Source: CAWIUB01 sp963839175 (GTDB lineage: Bacteria > Actinomycetota > Actinomycetes > Mycobacteriales > Jatrophihabitantaceae). From it: DNA of 64,000 nt. Position 1 is the stretch's first letter; every line of letters begins with the position of its first letter. This document shows, piece after piece, positions 55,253 to 64,000 of the stretch. The notes below the pieces were generated by a model. That model ran no database searches. It saw nothing but the letters and a program-made list of their open reading frames with translations, and was not told where the DNA came from. The DNA lies in contig CAWIUB010000007.1 of assembly GCA_963839175.1 (NCBI GenBank), positions 4,813 to 68,812 of the forward strand. The letters are read 5' to 3'. A program made the translations under genes and the position numbers.

Positions 55253-55454
55253 GCCGGGCCCGCTCACGGACGAGCCAGGACGAGCAAAGTGCATGCTCCA
55301 ATCCGGTTGCTATCAACCTTGTCCCCGTCACTCGTCAACCTGGACGACGTTCCGGCTATGAGTCTGGACCTGCCGGGGACGGCCCGACTTCACCCCGCGC
55401 GGGTTATGCGACGCATGACGGTTCCACCGCAAACTGACCTTGAGGAGGCTGGAA

Positions 55455-56922
55455 GAGGTTGTCCCGGGTCTCGTAGAAGTTGAGGTGGCGGTCCCCCGCT
55501 CGATGCCTGCCGCATGGTAGGTGTCGGGCTTCCGCCAAGAAGTTCGACAAGAAGGGGACCGCCGTGACCAAGAACTACCAGACAAGGGCGTCGATGACGA
55601 GCGCCGAGCTGCGGCTCGCGCTGCCGGAGACGGTGAGTGTGGCGATGGGCGAGATCGCCGAGAATGTGCAGGAAGGCCTGCTGGCCTTGGCTGTGGGCAC
55701 TGGTCTGCAGGTGATGCAGGCGATGATGGCCGAGGACGTGAGCGCGGCGTGCGGGCCGAAGGGCAAGCACGACCCGGACCGGACGGCGGTGCGTCATGGC
55801 AGCGAGGCCGGGTCGGTCACCCTGGGTGGACGACGGGTGCCGATCGAGCGGCCGCGGATACGCGCCGCGGACGGCTCGGGCGAGCTGCCCGTGCCGGCCT
55901 ACGAGCTGTTCTCCTCGACCGAGATCCTGGGCCGGATGGCGATGGGTCGGATGCTGGCCGGCCTGTCCTCGCGCCGCTACCCGTTCGGGCTGGAACCGGT
56001 CGGGCAGCGTGTCGAGAAGTCGGCTCGTTCGACGAGCAAGTCCGCGGTCAGCCGCCGGTTCGTGGCCGCGACCGAGACCGCGCTGGCCGAGTTGCTCGCC
56101 GCGCCGCTGCACGAGCTGGACCTGGTCGCGTTGATGATCGACGGGGTGCACTTCGGCGAGCACCTGTGCGTGGTCGCACTCGGGATCGGCATCGACGGCA
56201 CCAAGCACCCACTCGGGCTGGCCGAAGGCAGCACGGAGAACACCAGCGTGGTCACCGATCTGCTGACCGGGCTGCGTGAGCGCGGCCTGGACACCGCGCG
56301 GCCGATCTTCGTGGGCATCGACGGCGGCAAGGCGCTGCGGGCCGCAGTCGTCCGGGTCTTCGATCATCCGGTGATTCAGCGCTGCCAACTCCACAAGATC
56401 AGAAACGTAGCGGACAAGCTGCCCGATCATCTGGCCGCGACGGTGACCAAGCGGATGCGTGCGGCCTACCACGCCAAGTCGGCGATCGTGGCCGAAGCAC
56501 AGCTCGAAGCGCTGGCCAAGGAACTGGAGCGCACCCATCCCGGCGCGGCCGCGTCGCTGCGCGAGGGGCTGGTCGAGACGCTGACAGTGCTGCGCCTGGG
56601 TGTCTCGCCGACGCTGGCGCGCACGCTGCGCTCGACCAACAGCATCGAGTCGATGATCTCGATCGCACGTGATCACTCGATGAACGTGAAGAACTGGCAG
56701 AACGGGAACATGGCGCTGCGCTGGTGCGCGGCCGGGATGACCGAGGCGAGCAAGCAATTCCGTCGCGTCAACGGTCACCTGCACCTGCCCGCGCTTCGCG
56801 TCGCCCTCGATGAGCATGTCGCCGCACAAACTGTCAGTGCCACCCGTCATAATGACAACGTGATCGCCGCCTGACGATCATGAGGACCGCCACCGAAGTT
56901 CAACGGGAAGCGCGACAACCTC
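55455..56922 (+). mobile_element. IS256-family insertion sequence with 8-bp target duplication
   Basis: The 40-bp ends begin GAGGTTGTC and share GGTGGCGGTCC in inverted orientation. GGCTGGAA flanks it on both sides (55447-55454 and 56923-56930), an exact 8-bp duplication. Size 1,468 bp, one intact gene. Confidence 0.93.
55564..56874 (+). CDS. IS256-family (Mutator-like) transposase
   Basis: A 436-residue protein from GTG after AGAAGGGGA. It shows LALMIDGVHFGEHL-type text (VALMIDGVHFGEHLCVVALG, first Asp), FVGIDGGKALRAAVVRVFDH (second Asp), the QRCQLHKIRNV motif, and RSTNSIESMISIARDHSMNV with the catalytic Glu. Intact, so possibly active. Confidence 0.94.
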   Translation: MTKNYQTRASMTSAELRLALPETVSVAMGEIAENVQEGLLALAVGTGLQVMQAMMAEDVSAACGPKGKHDPDRTAVRHGSEAGSVTLGGRRVPIERPRIRAADGSGELPVPAYELFSSTEILGRMAMGRMLAGLSSRRYPFGLEPVGQRVEKSARSTSKSAVSRRFVAATETALAELLAAPLHELDLVALMIDGVHFGEHLCVVALGIGIDGTKHPLGLAEGSTENTSVVTDLLTGLRERGLDTARPIFVGIDGGKALRAAVVRVFDHPVIQRCQLHKIRNVADKLPDHLAATVTKRMRAAYHAKSAIVAEAQLEALAKELERTHPGAAASLREGLVETLTVLRLGVSPTLARTLRSTNSIESMISIARDHSMNVKNWQNGNMALRWCAAGMTEASKQFRRVNGHLHLPALRVALDEHVAAQTVSATRHNDNVIAA

Positions 56923-56930
56923 GGCTGGAA

Positions 56931-57260
56931 CGCCGCCGCCGCGCCGAGGCGGCGTTGGCCAGCGTCGTCGCGACGAGCGGCCTGCTAGAAGTGTCGACGC
57001 GGCGGATGGAGAGGCTAGTCGAGACCTTCAGCACGACCAGACTTCTTAGGTCCGCCGCACTAGCGACTGCGCCGACGACCCTCGCGGCAAGCAATGGGAG
57101 TGCGAACAGTCCCACCACCAAGCCGACCCCGCCGTCGAGCGCGAGGCGCTTGCGTCCGAGGCGGTCCCCGGTCTCCTTGACCCCGACAACACCGTCGGGG
57201 TCGACGGTGACCAGGGCGGCGATGCCTTCCACTTCGAGTTAGCCCTCATGTTGAAGGAAT
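56931..57260 (-). pseudogene. DUF1269 protein remnant
   Basis: VEGIAALVTVDPDGVVGVKE and GGVGLVVGLFALPLLAARVV resemble the hydrophobic core of DUF1269 proteins (compare the gene at 34893). A TAA precedes LEVEGIA in the homologous frame, and the C-terminal end is scrambled; the IS256 element may have cut it. Confidence 0.6.
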
Positions 57261-57357
57261 CCCAGCGGTGGCGGCGGATGACCACATACGCCGTAGACGA
57301 ATCTTGCTTCCGTCGCGCGGCGGCGTCTTCATCCCTCGCGGACGAGAGGGACCGATC

Positions 57358-58203
57358 TCAACGCTGATCGGGGTGTTCGGACTCGGTGAACAATGCGCCC
57401 TGTGCTGCGGCGGATCCGGCCAGGCCGCCGCCACGTCCCCGCAACACGAACGCGATCCCGACCGCGATCGCCGCGCCCACCAGCGGGCCCGCGATATAGA
57501 CCCAGTACGAGCTGAAGTCGGCGCTGACCAGATCGGGACCGAAGGTGCGGGCCGGGTTCATCGAAGTGCCCGAAATCGGGCTGCCCCACAAACCGGCCAG
57601 AGCAATGTAGCCGCCGACGCCCAACGCCCCGAAGGCTCCGAGGTTCTGCGCACCGGACGCCGTCCCGAGAATGACGCTGACCAGGCCCAGGGTCAGCACC
57701 GTCTCCATCAGGAACGCGTCCCAGGAAGAGTAGGACGCCGCCGGGCAATTCGAGCCGTACGAAGCAGACACGTTCACGACTGCCTGCAGGAACCACGCGG
57801 CCAACGACGCGCCGACCAACTGGATCAGGATGTAGCCCGGGACCCGACGCCACGGGAAATCACCGCGCAGCGCAAACGCGATACTCACCGCCGGGTTCAG
57901 GTGCGCACCGGACACCTTGCCCATGAATAGGATGATCGCCATTACCATCAGTCCAGGCGCCACGACCGCGGCGGTCCGGCTGATCGTGTTCGGGAACGCC
58001 TGGCCTAACATGCCGCCGCCCGCGGCCACCAAGACCAGGAAGAAGGTGCCCAGCAGCTCCGAGAACAGCCGCCGCCATTCCTGGGACGGATCCTGAAAAT
58101 CCCGGAAGATAGAGACGAGTCGCTGCTCGGCGTAACGCGTGAGCTCCTCGACGCCGCCGGAGCTGTCAGCCACCGTCGCGTGCCCGGGTCCGTCGGTCAC
58201 CAT
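57358..58203 (-). CDS. Aquaporin/MIP family channel
   Basis: A 281-residue protein; ATG follows GAGGAGGCAGGG. Both NPA half-helices are present: VSGAHLNPAVSIAFAL and GTSMNPARTFGPDLV, within six membrane helices. A 65-residue hydrophilic N-terminus (EELTRYAEQRLVSIFRDFQD) is longer than usual. Water or small-solute specificity cannot be read from the sequence alone. Confidence 0.92.
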   Translation of the reverse strand: MVTDGPGHATVADSSGGVEELTRYAEQRLVSIFRDFQDPSQEWRRLFSELLGTFFLVLVAAGGGMLGQAFPNTISRTAAVVAPGLMVMAIILFMGKVSGAHLNPAVSIAFALRGDFPWRRVPGYILIQLVGASLAAWFLQAVVNVSASYGSNCPAASYSSWDAFLMETVLTLGLVSVILGTASGAQNLGAFGALGVGGYIALAGLWGSPISGTSMNPARTFGPDLVSADFSSYWVYIAGPLVGAAIAVGIAFVLRGRGGGLAGSAAAQGALFTESEHPDQR

Positions 58204-58229
58204 GCACCCTGCCTCCTCATCGACCTGAT

Positions 58230-58492
58230 CTACTCCCTGACGTCCGTTCGCGACCAGCGTTTGCTGGTTGCGACGTTCTCCAAATTTTCGCGGGCCAGGC
58301 GCTCGACCATGATCGGCACGACGTCCCGAACGCGGCTGTCCTGGAAATCGCGGTATCTGCCGCCGACGGCGGTCGCGAATACACGGCAGGAAGCTCGGGG
58401 AAACGCGAGAGAAACCGCTCAACGATGCGATGCAAGGTCTCACGCTCCAGCACCACCTGGGAGCGCACCAGGTTCAGTGTCGTCACCGTCAC
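58230..58492 (-). pseudogene. Three-helix-bundle protein with frameshift
   Basis: RETLHRIVERFLSRFPELPA in one frame, then FATAVGGRYRDFQDSRVRDV, VPIMVERLARENLENVATSK in another; the break is near 58385. GTG start after GGAGGAGGGA. Family as at 34335. It precedes the aquaporin gene by 27 bp and may share its promoter. Confidence 0.68.
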
Positions 58493-58807
58493 GTCCCTCC
58501 TCCGGCCTGATCGCCCACCTGACGGTCAGGCCCACCGGGTCGCCACGATCTGGTCCATGTCAGCCCACCGCATCCGTAGCGAGGTGCGGATTGGTGCGCA
58601 GCATCCGCGAGGCGATGACGGAGGCGGCCATCCATGCGGCGGTGTATCCGAAGGCGAGCGCCGGCGACACGAACGACTAGGCAGACCGGCGACGAGCGTC
58701 GACCCAAATCACCCAGGGACTGGGGTCAGCCGAGCACTCCGAAGCCGTTGCTGCGCAGTCGGTCCGGCAGACCGCGTGCCACAACGGTCGATTCCGCCGG
58801 GTTCACC
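58493..58807. other. Region with membrane-protein remnant
   Basis: On the minus strand SFVSPALAFGYTAAWMAASV, IASRMLRTNPHLATDAVG precedes a stop near 58570; it looks like the last helix of a small membrane protein, otherwise missing. Nothing else seen. Confidence 0.35.
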
Positions 58808-59308
58808 GACTGATTCCGACTCTGCATAGCAGGAACGAGGCGAGCAACGCGTGCCACGCATGCGGACCGACCGCGAAGATCACGTACCCGGCGACGTACA
58901 CCGCCACACAGGAGCCGAACACAGCCGTGGACCGAGCCGGTCCGCCACCCGCCCACCGCCGAGCGCGGCCAGGCTGGCGGCGGCGTTGTGCCCGGCGTAG
59001 AGCAGAATCGCCAGGCTGGTGGCCGCGGTCAGGCCCCGCGCCTGGCCCTGCCCGCCGCCGTTCTGCAGCAGATCGGTAGCCCGCAGGATGAGCGGCGTCG
59101 TGGCCAGGTTCCCCAACTCGAACAACGCGACCGGCGTTAGGACTCGCGGCAATCCGGCGTGGTGCCGGCGGCGTTGGTCGCGGTTGTCCGCATCCGGCAC
59201 GCCATCGTGCTGACCATCGTGCCCAGGGTCTCGGTCAGCGTGCCGATGATGGCGCCGGCGTTGCCGCCGACGCGTTCCACGCCGAACGCACGGCCGTAGG
59301 CGTCCCGC
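58808..59308 (-). pseudogene. MFS transporter, 3' part cut by IS1182
   Basis: AYGRAFGVERVGGNAGAIIG, then after shifts VALFELGNLATTPLILRATD, GRVADRLGPR and YVAGYVIFAVGPHAWHALLA: helices from the second half of a major facilitator protein. The N-terminal half is on the other side of IS1182 (61331 onwards). Confidence 0.75.
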
Positions 59309-61330
59309 CTAGGTGGCTGGTGTCGAACGGCTGTCTGAGGGGGTGACCGCTGACGGCGGAGTGCCGGTGGGCCGGTGTCGCGGCGCCTGGGTCGAGTTGA
59401 GCGCGACCTGCGATCGGTGCTGCTGTGAGCGATTTGCGGTGGCGGTGAGGTGGTGGCGGCCGCTTGTGGCTGCCGGGTACGGCGTTGTGCTGCCTGGATC
59501 GGCCTATCCGGCCGCTGTGGCCCATCCTTGGTTCGGCGTGCCGGCCACGGCGAGCGCGGCCAGGCGTGCGAGGTTGACGGCGGCGGCGAGCAGGGCGAAG
59601 TCGGCGGCGACCTTGGTCTGTCCGCGGACCCGGGCGCGCCTGCCGCCGTGGTGGCGGCGCATCAGGTGCCCGATCTTGCGTTCCACTTTGGGTCGGGTGG
59701 CGCGGTAGTCGGCGACCCAGTCCGGGTCACGCTGCCGGTGCCGTGCGTGGGCGAGTTGCTGCTCATACGGGCCGATGCCGATGCTGCGCCCGCCAGCGGC
59801 CTTGGTGCACTGCTCGCGCAGCGGGCAGCCGGTGCAGGCCTGGCCGAAGCTGGCGGTGCCGGCCCCGTCGGCACCGCGGCGGATCGGCGCGGTGTTCCCG
59901 GCGGGACAGGTCACGCTGTCCTGTTCGAGGTCGATGTCGAAGCGGTCCTTGCTGAACAACCCGCCCGCGGCGACCGGCTGCTGGGTCTTGCACTTGGACT
60001 CGATCCCGGCTTGGTCCAGCCGGTCGTGGAACTGTCCAGTGCCGTAGGCGTTATCGCCGTAGACACTGGCCTGATCCGAGCCGGCGTCGCTACCGGCATC
60101 ACCGGCCTGCCCAGAGTCGCTGCCCGGCGCGGCCTCGCCGGCGGTATCGGATGCCTCGACGACCTCGTCAGCAACCCCATCGGTGCCGGTGCCGGTGTCG
60201 GTGGCCTCGCCGGTGTCGGTGTCGTGGTCGGTGTCGTGCTCGTCGAGCAGGTCTGCGATGAGGTCTTCGGCGACGCTGGCGTCCCCGGCGTTACCGGCGC
60301 TCACCGTGGTGGCGGTGATGATCTCGGTGTCGGGGTCGATGCCGACATGCCCCTTGTAGCCGTCGAAACCGCGCGCCGCGGTCTTGTGCCCGTGCCGGGT
60401 CTCGGGATCCACGGTGGAGATCACCCGGTCTTTGGCGACCCGCCGGGCGATCCGGAACACCCCGGCCTCGTCGCGGTCGAGGTCTTGGCCGAGCACGGTG
60501 GCCAGCAACGCCGCGGCCTGGGCCACCGCGTCGGTGAGTTCTCTGCCGTCCAGCACCGCCAGCAGCGCCATGCCGTCGCGGGCCAGCGCGTCGACCAGCT
60601 CGGCCCGCGCGTCCGGGTCGTCGTAGTCACACACCGGCTTGCCCGCAGCGACGTAGTCGTCATCACGCCCCAGCACCGCCCGGAGCTCGCCGGCCAGCTC
60701 GCTGTCTGCGGCTTTGAGCAGCCCCCGGATCGCCGAGCGGACCAGGGTGACGGTGTCCATCGTGGCGACCGCGTCATACAACGCTGTGGAGTCCAGCACC
60801 CGCCGCCGGCCCACCAGCCCGGCCGCCTTGGCCACCTCGAGCACCATGTCGAAGATCCGGTCCGGCGCGGCCGAGGCGGCCAGCCGGGCGCGCATGTCCA
60901 CCAGCACTGTGTGCACGAACCCCGGGTAGTCGAAATCCAGCCCGCCCGCCGCGTACTTCCACCGCGCGTCGAAGCAGAACCGGTCGGCCGCCTCCCGGTC
61001 GCTGCAGCCCTCGATGCGTTGCAACACCATCACCACCGCCACGATCTGAGGCGGCACGCTGCGTCGGCCCACATCGGTGAACAGGTCGGCGAACATCTCA
61101 TCGGGGAACAGCCGGTGACACTCCCGGTGCAGCAGCCCGTAGATCGACTCCGGTCCGACCCGGCCGTCACAGAACCCGGCCGTGGACCGGAACAAATCAG
61201 CCTGCCTCGGCGCCAGCCCCAACGTCACGACTCACCCCGGCAACCACGTCCCTGCGGCATAGGCACATGCTCCCAGAGATGATCAACAAGACGCGGCACC
61301 GCCACGCGACGAAAAACACCAGCCACCTAG
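59309..61330 (-). mobile_element. IS1182-family insertion sequence at CTAG
   Basis: The ends CTAGGTGGCTGGTGT and complement are inverted repeats; CTAG stands at both borders (59309-59312, 61327-61330), consistent with the palindromic 4-bp targets of the family. One intact gene. Confidence 0.87.
59504..61228 (-). CDS. IS1182-family transposase
   Basis: A 574-residue protein: N-terminal DUF772 region (VVMVLQRIEGCSDREAADRF), DDE core with RRVLDSTALYDAVATMDTV (Asp), GFDGYKGHVGIDPDTEIITA, ASVYGDNAYGTGQFHDRLD (Asp), Cys pattern CTGCPLREQC and KVERKIGHLMRRHHGGRRAR (Glu). A low-complexity acidic insert (DTDHDTDTGEATDTGTGTDG) sits between. Intact. Confidence 0.94.
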   Translation of the reverse strand: MTLGLAPRQADLFRSTAGFCDGRVGPESIYGLLHRECHRLFPDEMFADLFTDVGRRSVPPQIVAVVMVLQRIEGCSDREAADRFCFDARWKYAAGGLDFDYPGFVHTVLVDMRARLAASAAPDRIFDMVLEVAKAAGLVGRRRVLDSTALYDAVATMDTVTLVRSAIRGLLKAADSELAGELRAVLGRDDDYVAAGKPVCDYDDPDARAELVDALARDGMALLAVLDGRELTDAVAQAAALLATVLGQDLDRDEAGVFRIARRVAKDRVISTVDPETRHGHKTAARGFDGYKGHVGIDPDTEIITATTVSAGNAGDASVAEDLIADLLDEHDTDHDTDTGEATDTGTGTDGVADEVVEASDTAGEAAPGSDSGQAGDAGSDAGSDQASVYGDNAYGTGQFHDRLDQAGIESKCKTQQPVAAGGLFSKDRFDIDLEQDSVTCPAGNTAPIRRGADGAGTASFGQACTGCPLREQCTKAAGGRSIGIGPYEQQLAHARHRQRDPDWVADYRATRPKVERKIGHLMRRHHGGRRARVRGQTKVAADFALLAAAVNLARLAALAVAGTPNQGWATAAG

Positions 61331-61720
61331 ATCGGTCAGCAGCATGTCCCGCGCCGGCGAGCGCAGACCACGCCACACCCACGCGAGCGCCCGCCGATCG
61401 CGACCTGCCACACCGCGGTCGCCAGCCCGATCATCGCCGCGGCCACCGGCGGTGCCCAGATAACCCCCGGTGGCCAGCCGACCGCGGCGAACCGGGTCGT
61501 TTTGCGAGCGGGCCACCGGCCAGCTTGCACAACCCGGTCAACGCATCCGACACCCCATCGATCACGCCGAGCGCCGCCGGGCCGGAATGCAACGTCGAGG
61601 TCAGAAACGTAGGCAGGACCGAGGTCACCATTTCGTGACCGGCGTCGAAAGACAATGACGCGCCACCGACCGCGATAACGCCCGATGTCAGCCGCCGGCC
61701 CTCATGGTCCGCCGGTAGGG
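61331..61720 (-). pseudogene. MFS transporter, 5' part
   Basis: GVIAVGGASLSFDAGHEMVT, SVLPTFLTSTLHSGPAALGV and IDGVSDALTGLCKLAGGPLA are the first two helices of an MFS protein. Later text, in other frames, ends SPARDMLLTDL at the IS1182 border. So it was frameshifted as well as interrupted. Confidence 0.75.
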
Positions 61721-61953
61721 CAGACGTCGCCCGGTCGGGGGCTACACCGACTACGCCCGGCGCATCATCGCCACCGACACCCGCCTCGAACCGCCGCCCG
61801 CCTCGTCGTGCTGCTGCACGAGGCCGCTGCCGCCCACCGGCCGGTGTTATGCGCGGTCGGTCGGGATGCGCATTGACCACCGCTTGAGCGCCGACCTCAG
61901 GCGCGGCGGACATCGAGGGTGGAGCGAGTGTAGCGGTCTGGTGCAATGTCCTC

Positions 61954-62175
61954 GTGAGTGTCTCTGGTGGTGACGTGGCTGCTTTGGCTCGCGCGGTGGT
62001 AGATCGGATCGACCCGGACCTGGAGGTGCGCATCGAGCCGGCTGACCCGGTCGATCCGTATCGTTGGGAGACCGCCGCTTGGACGGTGTACGCGGGCTCG
62101 GCGAGTAGCTACATCGTGGCGTCGATGACCGAAGAAGAGGCGTTCGAGAAGTTGACCCGGGACCTGGCTCGTTGA
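61954..62175 (+). CDS. Small hypothetical protein
   Basis: A 73-residue protein from GTG: ALARAVVDRIDPDLEVRIEP, ETAAWTVYAGSASSYIVASM and TEEEAFEKLTRDLAR, alpha-beta-alpha. No family recognised; codon use is good. Confidence 0.55.
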   Translation: MSVSGGDVAALARAVVDRIDPDLEVRIEPADPVDPYRWETAAWTVYAGSASSYIVASMTEEEAFEKLTRDLAR

Positions 62176-62189
62176 CGTCGGCATCGGTC

Positions 62190-63427
62190 TAGTGGCGTGT
62201 CGCATCTAATTTGATGCTTATGTGTGGTCGGCTGTTCTGGTTGATACTTGACCAGGAGGAGTTGACGGCGTGCCTCGTCCGAAGGAGTTCATGGTCTCCT
62301 TGACCGCTGGGGATCGTGCGAAGCTGAAGAAGGTGGTCGCCTCGGGGCGGCGTCCTGCCCGGTTGATCACCCGGGCCAGGGTGTTGCTGGCCTTGGATGA
62401 GACGCAGGGGCCGGCGCCGGATCGGCGTGTGGTGGCCGAACGTCTGGGCACGTCGCAGAGCACCGTGTATCTGGTCGCGAAGGCGTTCACGACGCATGCC
62501 GGGCGGGTTGAGGACGTGATCGGCCGCAAGAAGCGGGCCACACCTCCGGTGGAGCCGAAGGTGACCGGCGACGTCGAGGCCCGGGTGATCGCGCTGGCGT
62601 GCAGCCAGCCACCGCCGGGGCGTGCGCGGTGGACGCTGCGGTTGCTGGAGAGACGGGTGGCCTTGACCGAGGGGATGCCGCCGATAGACCACTCCACGAT
62701 CGGGCGGGTCCTAAAAAGGGGGCGCTTAAGCCTCACCTGAAGGCGTGCTGGACGATCCCGCCGAAGCAGAATGCGGCGTTCGTGGCCGCGATGGAGGATG
62801 TGCTGGGCGTCTATGCCCGCCCCTACGATCCGGCCTTCCCGGTCGTGGTCATGGACGAGAAACCACTCCAACTGCTCGCCGACGCCAGAGCAGGCACGCC
62901 GGCTGCGCCCGAGCGGGTGGCCCGCGAGGACTCCGAGTACATCCGCTGCGGCACCTGCTCGATCTTCGTGTGGGCCGAACCCCTGCGGGGTTGGCGCCGC
63001 GCCTACGCCGAGTCCACCCGGACCCGCATCGACTGGGCCCACGGCGTCGAACATCTGCTGAACGTCGACTACCCCGACGCGGACAAGGTCGTCCTGGTCA
63101 TGGACAACCTCAACACCCACTCGATCGCCTCCCTCTACGAGGCATTCCCGCCCGAGAAGGCCTACGCCCTGGCCGGCCGGCTGGAGATCCACCACACACC
63201 CAAGCACGGCTCCTGGCTCAACATCGCCGAGATCGAACTGTCCTGCCTGACCAAGCAATGCCTCGGCCGGCGTATCGCCGACCTCGCCGTCCTCGACACC
63301 GAACTCGCCGCCTGGGCCGAGGCCATCAACGCCGACGAGCGCCAAGTCGACTGGAGGTTCACCACCAGCGACGCCCGCATCAAACTTCGGCACCTATACC
63401 CAGCTATTTAGAAGCGACAGACTACTA
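62190..63427 (+). mobile_element. IS630-family insertion sequence 2
   Basis: Left TAGTGGCGTGTCGCATCTAA and right (complement) TAGTAGTCTGTCGCTTCTAA are inverted repeats; the outermost TA is the target duplication. The right repeat contains the transposase stop codon. Confidence 0.88.
62270..63411 (+). CDS. IS630-family transposase in two frames (possible programmed -1 frameshift)
   Basis: The first frame (to 62740) gives an HTH part, ARLITRARVLLALDETQGPA, VVAERLGTSQSTVYLVAKAF. Around 62711-62720, CTAAAAAGGGGG, reading slips by -1: LKKGALKPHLKACWTIPPKQ, then VVVMDEKPLQLLADARAGTP (Asp), VVLVMDNLNTHSIASLYEAF (Asp) and HGSWLNIAEIELSCLTKQCL (Glu). IS630 elements with such A-run shifts are known, so it may be functional. 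Confidence 0.88.
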
Positions 63428-63569
63428 GGTTTCGTCGGGTCGATGACCGGCCGCGCGGCGTATATTGTTTGCGAGGCCGTCGCGTTGGGCATCGGGACTC
63501 CAGTACAGCGTCGAGGGAGTGCAGGACATACGGTTTCCGGAGCGGAGGCATCGCCCTTGTTGAGCGTCT

Positions 63570-64000
63570 TTATCCGGCGATGAACTGCTGCCCGCCGTCG
63601 ATGTCGTAGGTCGCGCCGGTGAGCGCCGTGTTGGTCATGATGTGCACGGCGAGCGCGGCGACGTCGGAGGGACCGACGACGCGGCCGATCGGGAGCGTCG
63701 CCCGCAGCTCCTCGCGGCGCTTGTCGAGGTCATCGCTGTTCGGGAAGTAGGACGCCGACAGCGGGGTGTCGACGAAGCCGGCGGCGATGAGGTTGACGCG
63801 GACCGGGGCGAGTTCGAGCGCGAGGGCCGCTGTGAACGGAGGCAGAGCGGCGGTGGCCGCGGAGACGAGTCCGAGCTCGCGACTGATCCGCCGGCCGCCG
63901 GTGCCGCCCATGAGGATCAGCGTGCCGCCCGGCCTCATCTTGCCGGCGGCGTTGCGGGCGACCTCGAGCGCAAGGATGACGTGATCGCTGAGCGCTAGGC
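63570..64000 (-). CDS. SDR family oxidoreductase, C-terminal part (5' end outside window)
   Basis: The frame runs in from the right edge: SDHVILALEVARNAAGKMRP, then GGTLILMGGTGGRRISRELG, LALELAPVRVNLIAAGFVDT and YDIDGGQQFIAG. The end is a typical Rossmann SDR C-terminus. Where YxxxK is expected it reads GLVSAATAALPP, so the classical catalytic pair is missing, as in a divergent SDR subgroup. Confidence 0.82.
   Translation of the reverse strand, partial: LALSDHVILALEVARNAAGKMRPGGTLILMGGTGGRRISRELGLVSAATAALPPFTAALALELAPVRVNLIAAGFVDTPLSASYFPNSDDLDKRREELRATLPIGRVVGPSDVAALAVHIMTNTALTGATYDIDGGQQFIAG

Overview
The window is high-GC actinobacterial DNA. Evidence includes GTG/TTG starts, Shine-Dalgarno sites, MauE-DsbA and SCO copper genes, LuxR/LAL regulators, DUF1269/DUF6325 proteins and actinobacterial-type integrases. 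I cannot name the genus. Most of it (about 3.8 to 63.5 kb) is accessory DNA: eight recognisable insertion elements (four to five look intact), several transposase remnants, one larger recombinase-driven element, three toxin-antitoxin-like pairs and many broken genes. Single-base frameshifts are so common that true decay and consensus errors cannot be told apart from this sequence alone.

Region 1 (1-3.4 kb) is a tight copper-handling operon: a CopD-like tail, YcnI, PCuAC chaperone, SCO1/SenC and a MauE-DsbA fusion, with ATGA/GTGA-type overlaps. It probably serves copper delivery to cytochrome oxidase and extracytoplasmic thiol chemistry. It is followed by a histone-like HU gene and tRNA-Ala(GGC).

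Region 2 (3.8-12.3 kb) starts at that tRNA with a frameshifted tyrosine integrase whose reading frame runs antisense through the tRNA. A small toxin-antitoxin-like pair follows. Next is a 5.4 kb element with two overlapping tyrosine recombinase genes (404 and 800 aa) and a metallo-beta-lactamase-fold hydrolase, inserted inside an SRAP/YedK (HMCES-type) abasic-site repair gene. The two halves of that gene lie on either side.

Region 3 (12.3-27 kb) is a graveyard of transposons: a Tn3/ISKra4 chimera, a decayed DDE transposase, an intact IS4-family element cutting a P-loop kinase with a perfect 8-bp target duplication, and a second large DDE element. It also holds an excisionase-like antitoxin with a PIN toxin, a VapBC pair, a truncated LtrA, a GNAT gene, an ABC exporter pair, and GNAT and sigma factor stumps.

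Region 4 (27-42 kb) is built around two large arylsulfatases, sulfatase fragments, a broken formylglycine-generating enzyme, DUF1269/DUF6325 proteins, a BrkB-like membrane protein and a large LAL-type LuxR regulator. Region 5 (42-47 kb) carries a DUF2252 protein behind a CsoR-like palindrome, small unknown proteins, a GNAT enzyme, a SnoaL-like protein and a SHOCT protein.

Region 6 (47-64 kb) has a PRMT-like methyltransferase split by an IS1595 element whose left half is severely depleted in C on one strand. It then has IS630, ISL3, IS256, IS1182 and a second IS630 element, a potassium channel, an aquaporin, an MFS gene split by IS1182, and a partial SDR gene at the edge. The most unusual signals are the dual-recombinase element with its palindromic junction and the C-depleted IS1595 block.
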